Part shown: positions 3,808 through 8,956 of the stretch, one piece after another | Numbering within the stretch: position 1 is the first letter of the stretch | Layout of the letters: every line of letters begins with the position of its first letter | From: Clostridia bacterium | Lineage (GTDB): Bacteria > Bacillota_A > Clostridia > Lachnospirales > Lachnospiraceae | Length of the DNA: 8,956 nucleotides | Direction of reading: 5' to 3' | Assembly (NCBI GenBank): GCA_012515365.1 | Contig: JAAYYM010000586.1 | Coordinates: forward strand, 1 to 8,956 | Notes under the pieces: model-generated | Databases searched by the model: none | What the model saw: only the letters and a program-made list of their open reading frames with translations | Told to the model about the DNA's origin: nothing | Position numbers and translations under genes: made by a program

Positions 3808-5103
3808 TTAGTTTTCGTCTACGATTTCTTCAGGAAGAGGAAGTGTCAGGGACACTTTATCGATTCGTGTTTTATCCATTGCGGCAACTTTTAGGATGAT
3901 GCCGTTTTCAAGCTCGACAGATTCATCTGTTTCTGGCAGACGGTCAAGCTGTTCGATCACGAGACCTCCGATGGAGTCATAGTCATTTGATTCCAATAAA
4001 AGCGGAGTGGAAAGCTCCAGTGCGTTATTGATATCATCAAGCTTCATAGAACCTTCTATTAAATAAGTACGTTCACCGATTTCCTGAATAAAATTGCGTT
4101 CATCTTCATCAAATTCATCTCTAATCTCACCGACGATTTCCTCAAGCAGATCCTCTAGTGTGATCAATCCGGCTGTCGCTCCATATTCATCCAGTACCAT
4201 GACCATGCTGATCGAATTCTCTCTCATTTCCATCATAAGTTCAGAAGTCTTTTTATATTCAAATGTAAAATTAGCCTCACGCATGATATCACGTATTTGA
4301 AAACCATTCCAATTTTCATAAAACAGGATATCTTTGATATTAATAACGCCGATGATATTATCCGGATTTGTTTCATAAACCGGTATACGAGTATATTTTT
4401 CTTCAAGAAATACTTCCTTTAGTTCTTCCCAAGTGGCATCCACACTAACGCAGGACATATCCACACGTGGAATCATGATATCCTTTGCGAGTGAATCACC
4501 AAAGTCCACCACGTTGTAGATCATCTGACGCTCTTCTTTTTCTATGACACCATCCTCATGACTGACATCAACAATTGTACGTAGTTCATTTTCAGTCATA
4601 ATGGCTTTGGCCGCATTAACATCGATATGAAGCAGACGCATGATTGCATTGGAAAGTAGATCGATAACAAAAATCGCCGGCGTTAATATAAACATGATTG
4701 ATGAAATGATCGGTGCATAAATCAGAGAGATTTTTTCGGAATAAAGTGTAGCCAGATTTTTAGGCGTAATTTCACCAAAAATCAGCACCAATAATGTCAG
4801 GACTCCGGTTACTATTCCGATGCTGTTGTTTCCCCATATCTTGATTGCAATAGAAGTAGCAAGAGCTGATGCAGAAATATTGACCACATTATTTGCAATC
4901 AGAATTGCGCTCAGCATTTTAGTTCGGCGCTCCAGAAGATCTGAAACAGAAACAGCACGTTTATTTCCTTCATCAATCAAGGCGCGTATCCTCAATTTAT
5001 TCACAGTCGTAAGGGCAGTTTCTGCTGAAGAAAAGAAAGCAGACAATAACAAAAGAATTACTAAAATAAACCATTGTATGACACCATCGGTATCCAAAAC
5101 CAT
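3808..5103 (-). CDS. CNNM/CorC (hemolysin C-like) membrane protein with CBS pair
   Basis: This 431-residue protein has the full CNNM/CorC architecture. An N-terminal DUF21 membrane domain spans about residues 8-160, with the hallmarks F-F-S-S-A-E-T-A (23-30) and G-E-I-T-P-K-N-L-A (110-118) and four hydrophobic segments near 10-28, 66-88, 93-112 and 126-152. A tandem CBS domain (about 207-330) contains I-M-I-P-R (209-213) and V-L-D-E-Y-G-A-T-A-G-L-I-T-L-E-D-L-L (303-320). A C-terminal CorC/HlyC domain (about 340-425) contains S-I-G-G-L-V (377-382). Family members are linked to Mg2+ (or Co2+) export and respond to ATP/Mg binding in the CBS pair; the older 'hemolysin' name is misleading. The ATG at 5101-5103 follows AGGAG at a 4-5 base spacing. 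It is a single-gene transcript with its own promoter and terminator, unrelated to the flanking repair and nuclease genes. The exact ion is not decided by sequence. Confidence 0.92.
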   Translation of the reverse strand: MVLDTDGVIQWFILVILLLLSAFFSSAETALTTVNKLRIRALIDEGNKRAVSVSDLLERRTKMLSAILIANNVVNISASALATSIAIKIWGNNSIGIVTGVLTLLVLIFGEITPKNLATLYSEKISLIYAPIISSIMFILTPAIFVIDLLSNAIMRLLHIDVNAAKAIMTENELRTIVDVSHEDGVIEKEERQMIYNVVDFGDSLAKDIMIPRVDMSCVSVDATWEELKEVFLEEKYTRIPVYETNPDNIIGVINIKDILFYENWNGFQIRDIMREANFTFEYKKTSELMMEMRENSISMVMVLDEYGATAGLITLEDLLEEIVGEIRDEFDEDERNFIQEIGERTYLIEGSMKLDDINNALELSTPLLLESNDYDSIGGLVIEQLDRLPETDESVELENGIILKVAAMDKTRIDKVSLTLPLPEEIVDEN

Positions 5104-5140
5104 ATCACTCCTTTTTTAAGTTGTTCATAATAACATATTA

Positions 5141-5165
5141 ATAGGAATATACAGTAAATTCCTAT
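5141..5165. promoter_or_regulatory. 8-bp dyad over the promoter of the CNNM/CorC gene, candidate operator
   Basis: ATAGGAAT (5141-5148) and ATTCCTAT (5158-5165) are perfect inverse complements with a 9-bp spacer. The dyad overlaps the -10 and fills most of the -35/-10 spacer of the minus-strand promoter, a usual place for a repressor or metal sensor to bind. Confidence 0.45.
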
Positions 5166-5174
5166 CCTTGTCAA
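5146..5174 (-). promoter_or_regulatory. Sigma-A promoter of the CNNM/CorC gene
   Basis: Read on the minus strand: consensus -35 TTGACA (5174-5169), a 17-bp spacer, and -10 TATATT (5151-5146). The transcription start would be near 5139, giving a leader of about 35 bases before the ATG at 5103. Confidence 0.85.
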
Positions 5175-5196
5175 GAAATAAAAAGAAAACATATGT

Positions 5197-5225
5197 TTGC
5201 TTTTTGGGCTATGATGTGATATGAT
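5197..5225 (+). promoter_or_regulatory. Sigma-A promoter of the SbcD/SbcC-like operon
   Basis: TTGCTT (5197-5202), a 17-bp spacer and TATGAT (5220-5225) match the consensus well. The start point would fall near 5232, leaving a leader of about 38 bases before the ATG at 5270. It diverges from the CNNM/CorC promoter with the two -35 boxes 22 bp apart. Confidence 0.7.
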
Positions 5226-5269
5226 GAAAAAAGAGAATTATCTTTCATCATATAGAAATGAGGAATGGA

Positions 5270-6388
5270 ATGAAAATCATACATTGCGCAGATCTGCATT
5301 TAGATGCAAAAATGGAATCAAATCTGACCAAAGAACAGGCAAAGCTGCGAAAAACGGAGCTGATAGAGACATTTTGTTCTATGATAGATTACGCAGAGAG
5401 AGAATCAGTAGAAACTATTATGATTGCTGGAGATCTGTTTGATAAAAAACGTGTTCCGGCAAAACTCTCTAATATCGTAAGGGAGCAGATCTTGGCACAT
5501 CCAGGGATTACTTTCTTATATTTAAAAGGAAATCATGATTCTTCGATGGATGATATGATAATGGATTCTCAATCTACGGTGATGTCAGCGGAATTTCTGG
5601 AAGCAAATGAGGAAATACCAGAGAATCTTAAGCTGTTTACGCGGAAGTGGCAGCATTATCGATTTGGAAATATCGTGATCAGCGGAGTGGAATTATCCGA
5701 TGAGCCACAGCCACATATCTTTAGGTCTTTGCTGCTTGAGCCGGATGACATTAATATTGTTATGATGCATGGACAGGAAACCATGGGACCGGCACCGGCA
5801 GGAGCGGACGATATTCCGATTCGTTTATTGAAGGATAAGAACATAGATTATTTGGCACTTGGACACATTCATTCTTTTCGTCAGGCGACACTTGATCATA
5901 GAGGCATCTATTGTTACAGTGGATGTTTAGAGGGACGCGGCTTTGACGAGTGCGGTGAAAAAGGTTTTGTATTGCTGGATGTGACTGACAATGTAAAATC
6001 AGTATTCGTGCCTTTTGCGAAGCGTGTTTGTCATGAATGTGAGGTTATGATCGATGGATGCCAGAATACAACACAGATGACCGCGAAAATAGCGGAGCAG
6101 CTTGCTGACATTCGCAAAGAGGATTTGGTGAAGGTCATCCTGAAAGGGATGATTGAAATGGATGTTCTTAAAGATCCTGAGTATCTAAAAAAACGCTTTG
6201 AGGATTTCTATTTTTGCTTTAAGCTGGTCGATCAGACGAAAGTAAACATCGATCCAAGCGTATACGAGCATGATATTTCATTGAAAGGTGAGTTTATCCG
6301 GACAGTGATGAAAGCGAAAATCCCGGAAGAAAAAAAGAGAAAAATAATTATGTGTGGAATACAAGCACTGGCAGGAGAGGACTTATGA
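5270..6388 (+). CDS. SbcD/Mre11-type (YhaO-like) DNA repair nuclease
   Basis: This 372-residue metallophosphoesterase nuclease shows all the family's metal-binding motifs: A-D8-L-H10-L-D, A-G-D55-L-F-D, G-N88-H89-D, M-M-H167-G and G-H199-I-H201. Mre11/SbcD proteins work with a Rad50/SbcC ATPase to trim blocked DNA ends and cleave hairpins, using Mn2+. The ATG at 5270 (M-K-I-I-H-C-A-D-L-H) is chosen over the ATG at 5258 because it matches the usual family start and has AGGA (5261-5264) five bases ahead. The length is normal for short Firmicutes SbcD/YhaO proteins (E. coli SbcD is about 400). The stop overlaps the start of the next gene by ATGA, as expected for subunits made together. Whether it should be called SbcD or YhaO depends on its partner, which looks YhaN-like. 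Confidence 0.9.
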   Translation: MKIIHCADLHLDAKMESNLTKEQAKLRKTELIETFCSMIDYAERESVETIMIAGDLFDKKRVPAKLSNIVREQILAHPGITFLYLKGNHDSSMDDMIMDSQSTVMSAEFLEANEEIPENLKLFTRKWQHYRFGNIVISGVELSDEPQPHIFRSLLLEPDDINIVMMHGQETMGPAPAGADDIPIRLLKDKNIDYLALGHIHSFRQATLDHRGIYCYSGCLEGRGFDECGEKGFVLLDVTDNVKSVFVPFAKRVCHECEVMIDGCQNTTQMTAKIAEQLADIRKEDLVKVILKGMIEMDVLKDPEYLKKRFEDFYFCFKLVDQTKVNIDPSVYEHDISLKGEFIRTVMKAKIPEEKKRKIIMCGIQALAGEDL

Positions 6389-8502
6389 GACTGGAATCAT
6401 GTTATATAGAGAATTTTGGAACTTTACATGCATTCAGCTATCAGTTTGAAGATGGGCTGAATATGCTTTTACATCCGAATGGCTGGGGAAAAACGACATT
6501 TGCCGCTTTTTTGAAGGCAATGCTTTATGGACTTCCTTATACGACAAAGCGTTCACTCACCGAGAATGAGCGAAAGAAATATCTACCGTGGACAGGTGGA
6601 GCATATGGCGGTAATCTGGTATTTTTTGATGGGAAGCAGACCTATCGGATCGAGCGTTTCTTCGGCGAAAAAGATAAGGAAGATACATTTGCATTATATA
6701 ATGAAACAACAGGACTTTTAAGCAATGATTATTCAGCTAATATCGGTGAGGAACTGTTTGGTATTGATCTTTCTGGTTTTGAGAGGAGTACCTTTATCGG
6801 ACAAAAGCAGCTACAGGTCGTTGGCAATGACAGTATCCAGGCAAAGCTTGCAAATCGTATGGAGGATGAGTCGGATATTGCGCATTATGAGGCTGCTGTA
6901 AGGCGGCTTGAAGATCAAATTCGTTATTATAAAAAAACTGGGAATCGAGGACGAATTGCGGAGCTGAATGCGCAGTTTCATGAGACAAGCCGTAAGCTTG
7001 AACAAACAGAAAAAGGTGAACAAACACTCTTTGAAATAGAGAGACGTCTGAAAAATCGTAATGACATGTTAAATGGACTTTATCAGGAGCTGAAAACGAT
7101 AAAAGCAAACAGCATTGAGGCCGCACAGCTTGAGGCAAAAGCTGCAAAGCGTGAACATTATGCCTCTTTGTGTGATGAGTGTAATCAGGCGGCTATTGAA
7201 GTTAATCAGCTTGAGCATTTCTTCCGCGGAGCTTTTCCAAAACAAGAAGAACTGGGACAGGTTAAGAACGCCTGCATGAAGGCAAGAGATCTTTCACTAG
7301 TGTCAGAGGGCAAACAAGCTGAATTGGAGGAAATCAGACAGAAGCAGCTTATCTTGGAGGAAAAAGGAACTGCTGAGAGCATAACCCCGGACACTGGCGC
7401 CATGAAGTCTGGTGAACATAAATCGGGAGGTAAGGTAAGTCACATTTTAATGGGAATTGCAGCGGTAATTTCTATTCTGCTGGCAGGAATGCTTACTGTG
7501 GCTGGTATAATGCAGTCTGTAGTCATTTTCTATATCATTGCCGGTGTACTGTTTGTTGAAGGCAGCATTTTACTTGTGATTGTATTTACTTCGAAAGCAA
7601 AGAAACAAAAACTCACAGCAGCATTTGAAGAAAAAAAGCGTGAGTTGACGGATAGCTATGATAAACTAAAAAAAGTATGTGATGATTTGAAGCAGGAATG
7701 TGAAAGTGAGAAAAAGATTGTCGCAGATTTTCTAAGTGGATATGATGTGGATCTGAGCAATCCGTATCCGGTGTTACTTGATATGGAGCAAAAGCTCATT
7801 TCTTATGAGACAGCAGTCGAGAAGTATCAGCAAAAGAAAGAAAAGAAGCAGAATTTTGAGCATGAAAATGATATAGAGAAACTCCATAGTGAGGATCGTC
7901 TGCTTCCACCTTTGGCAGAGCTGCAACGCCAGGAAGAACGCGCAACAAAAGCAATTCGTGATAATGAAAGGGAAATTTCAACCTTGATGCGAAATGCTGA
8001 TGAAATCCGTACAATGTCAGAAGAAGCTTCCGAATGGGAGAGCGCGCGTGATCGCCTGAAAGATGCACTGATAGAAGCAGAGGATCAGTGTGACATTTTT
8101 GAAAGTACTGCGAAATATTTAAAGCAGGCAAATGAAAGTTTTTCTAACCGCTATTTTGACCGAATTACTGAGAAGTTTGAGCATTATCTGAAGGTCCTTG
8201 GCGTTCAAGGTGAAGGTCATGCTTCTCTTGATCTTAAATTTGACATCAAAACAGATGTGGCAGGCAAAAAGCGCGACCTTAATTATTATAGCGAGGGCTA
8301 TAAGACTCTCTTTATGATTTGTGCACGAATGGCGCTTGTCGATGCACTGTTTGAAAAAGAAGCTCCATTCCTGATTCTTGATGATCCGTTTGTCGACCTC
8401 GATCAGGAAAAAATTGAATATGCACAACAAATGATTAAGAAACTTCAGTCGAATTATCAAATTATATATTTTGTGTGCCATGACAGCAGAAAGATCCAAT
8501 AG
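6385..8502 (+). CDS. Short SbcC/Rad50-type (YhaN-like) ATPase with two central membrane helices
   Basis: This 705-residue ABC-type ATPase is the likely partner of the nuclease encoded just upstream (ATGA overlap; ribosome binding site AGGAGAGG at 6373-6380). The N-terminal lobe has Walker A P-N-G-W-G-K36-T-T (31-38) and a Q-loop-like I-G-Q140-K. The C-terminal lobe has a signature-like Y-Y-S-E-G-Y (634-639) in place of L-S-G-G-E, Walker B F-L-I-L-D-D-P-F-V-D-L-D (662-673) and H699 in the switch. Coiled coils lie at about 165-330 and 405-580. Between them, where SbcC/Rad50 has its zinc hook, are two hydrophobic helices (about 354-375 and 378-402). The only CxxC (C263-D-E-C266) sits well before the apex. 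The Walker A box has H30 where G is usual. It is much shorter than E. coli SbcC (1048). YhaN of Bacillus subtilis is, as I recall, also a membrane-linked Rad50-like partner of YhaO. The start at 6385 is preferred over GTG at 6352, which lies inside the upstream gene. Confidence 0.85.
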   Translation: MRLESCYIENFGTLHAFSYQFEDGLNMLLHPNGWGKTTFAAFLKAMLYGLPYTTKRSLTENERKKYLPWTGGAYGGNLVFFDGKQTYRIERFFGEKDKEDTFALYNETTGLLSNDYSANIGEELFGIDLSGFERSTFIGQKQLQVVGNDSIQAKLANRMEDESDIAHYEAAVRRLEDQIRYYKKTGNRGRIAELNAQFHETSRKLEQTEKGEQTLFEIERRLKNRNDMLNGLYQELKTIKANSIEAAQLEAKAAKREHYASLCDECNQAAIEVNQLEHFFRGAFPKQEELGQVKNACMKARDLSLVSEGKQAELEEIRQKQLILEEKGTAESITPDTGAMKSGEHKSGGKVSHILMGIAAVISILLAGMLTVAGIMQSVVIFYIIAGVLFVEGSILLVIVFTSKAKKQKLTAAFEEKKRELTDSYDKLKKVCDDLKQECESEKKIVADFLSGYDVDLSNPYPVLLDMEQKLISYETAVEKYQQKKEKKQNFEHENDIEKLHSEDRLLPPLAELQRQEERATKAIRDNEREISTLMRNADEIRTMSEEASEWESARDRLKDALIEAEDQCDIFESTAKYLKQANESFSNRYFDRITEKFEHYLKVLGVQGEGHASLDLKFDIKTDVAGKKRDLNYYSEGYKTLFMICARMALVDALFEKEAPFLILDDPFVDLDQEKIEYAQQMIKKLQSNYQIIYFVCHDSRKIQ

Positions 8503-8531
8503 TGAAGCTTTAGACGAAGGGGGAAAACATA

Positions 8532-8956
8532 ATGAAACGTTGTTTTACAAAAAGTGTATCGTTTTTACTTGCTTTGGTTATGATAATTGGAACACAAACT
8601 GTTGATGTATCTGGGGCGCAGGTACCAGAAGATCATCAGATATCAGACCATCAAATATCAGAGCACAAGATTTCGGACAATCAAGTTTCGGATAATCAGA
8701 TTTCTAACAATCAGGCACCGAGTACTTCAACACCGGACAGTCAATTGCCAAACGATCAAACAGCGGACAATCAAATATCAGACAATCAAATTTCTGATAA
8801 TCAGTATGCACAAATGCCGGAGAGCAAGACTTATCCAATGGGATATATTGATCGAGGCCGGGAGATATCTTTAGTTGGAAAGAGTGCACCGGAAGCTGTT
8901 GCAGCGGCGGATTCGATTGCAAATCTGACGGTAAATTCTATTACTGAGTCATATAA
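8532..8956 (+). CDS. Secreted protein with ISDNQ pentapeptide repeat, 5' part only
   Basis: The frame is open from ATG 8532 to the end of the window (141 codons). GGGGG (8519-8523) lies eight bases ahead. Residues 1-29 form a signal peptide: M-K-R-C, a hydrophobic core (about 9-20), and a likely signal-peptidase site after V-S-G-A (29). Residues 32-91 are twelve pentapeptides of the type I-S-D-N-Q, a flexible hydrophilic spacer with no cysteine. From residue 92 a more ordinary domain begins (Y-P-M-G-Y-I-D-R-G-R-E-I-S-L-V-G-K) with A/V-rich helix (117-130), not recognised. The gene starts only 29 bp after the ATPase gene with no terminator between, so read-through is likely. An exported protein behind a DNA repair pair does not suggest a joint function. 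Confidence 0.8.
   Translation, partial: MKRCFTKSVSFLLALVMIIGTQTVDVSGAQVPEDHQISDHQISEHKISDNQVSDNQISNNQAPSTSTPDSQLPNDQTADNQISDNQISDNQYAQMPESKTYPMGYIDRGREISLVGKSAPEAVAAADSIANLTVNSITESY
8625..8804 (+). repeat. 15-bp coding tandem repeat (pentapeptide I-S-D-N-Q type)
   Basis: There are twelve 15-bp units. The best conserved are units 2-6 and 11-12 (ATA TCA GAC AAT CAA and near variants). Units 7-9 (A-P-S-T-S, T-P-D-S-Q, L-P-N-D-Q) have drifted. Third-position changes are frequent, so the peptide is kept more strictly than the DNA. Confidence 0.85.

Noticed and set aside
5258..5260. ATG at 5258 as start of the SbcD-like protein
   Set aside because: The ATG at 5270 gives the family's usual M-K-I-I-H-C-A-D-L-H start and has AGGA at a proper distance; 5258 has no ribosome binding site.
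5221..5442. 73-codon frame overlapping the start of the SbcD-like gene
   Set aside because: It overlaps the nuclease gene in another frame, encodes a charged unstructured peptide and lacks a ribosome binding site; its ATG falls in the promoter -10.
6352..6384. GTG at 6352 as start of the ATPase
   Set aside because: It would add 11 residues that overlap the upstream gene and has no ribosome binding site. The ATG at 6385 has one, and the protein then starts M-R-L-E-S-C-Y-I-E-N-F-G as expected.
8625..8804. CRISPR-like array
   Set aside because: The repeats are 15 bp, contiguous and coding, with no unique spacers and no cas genes.
8587..8874. Open frame of 95 codons on the plus strand within the ISDNQ repeat
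   Set aside because: It is the shifted reading of the 15-bp repeat (Q-T-I-K-Y-Q type). The frame from 8532 has the signal peptide and ribosome binding site.

Overview
The window looks like a chromosomal accessory stretch from an AT-rich, low-G+C Gram-positive gut-type Clostridia, most likely Lachnospiraceae. The evidence is the strong GGAGG-type ribosome binding sites, frequent TTG starts, Big_2-type surface protein, an Rpn-family nuclease pair and a YhaO/YhaN-like SbcD/SbcC pair. This placement is inferred from protein style, not from a search.

Layout. (1) Positions 1-721 hold the 3' end of a gene for a secreted protein with bacterial Ig-like domains. (2) Positions 778-955 hold a promoter, a ribosome binding site and the broken signal-peptide start of another exported protein. 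This remnant stops being recognisable where a repeated unit begins. (3) Positions about 956-3670 are two diverged tandem copies of a roughly 1.37 kb unit. Each copy has a structured leader, a full-length PD-(D/E)XK Rpn-type nuclease/'transposase' gene starting with TTG, and a conserved trailer. (4) Positions 3671-3744 hold three 18-bp tandem repeats closed by an inverted copy. (5) On the minus strand, 3808-5103 encodes a CNNM/CorC (hemolysin C-like) membrane protein with its own strong promoter and terminator. (6) Positions 5270-8502 are a plus-strand pair with a 4-bp overlap: an SbcD/Mre11-type nuclease and a short SbcC/Rad50-type ATPase. The ATPase has two membrane helices where a zinc hook would normally sit. 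(7) From 8532 to the end of the window runs the start of a secreted protein with an ISDNQ-type pentapeptide repeat, 29 bp behind the ATPase gene.

The most interesting part is the Rpn pair. In both copies the same in-frame ATG (codon 210) sits behind a good Shine-Dalgarno sequence. Each gene could therefore also make a 78- or 90-residue C-terminal protein, the arrangement known for E. coli Rpn large nucleases and their small intragenic inhibitors. The C-terminal part differs more between the copies than the nuclease domain does, and its linker differs by exactly three 12-bp units. Upstream, two hairpins are kept between copies, one with a fully compensatory base-pair change and one covering part of the ribosome binding site. 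Further sequence blocks in leader and trailer are inverted complements of each other and bracket each gene. This suggests a toxin/inhibitor-like nuclease carried in a structured, duplicating DNA unit.

The two DNA-processing modules (Rpn pair and SbcD/SbcC-like pair) are separated by the divergently transcribed CNNM gene, and nothing in the sequence links them in one regulatory unit.
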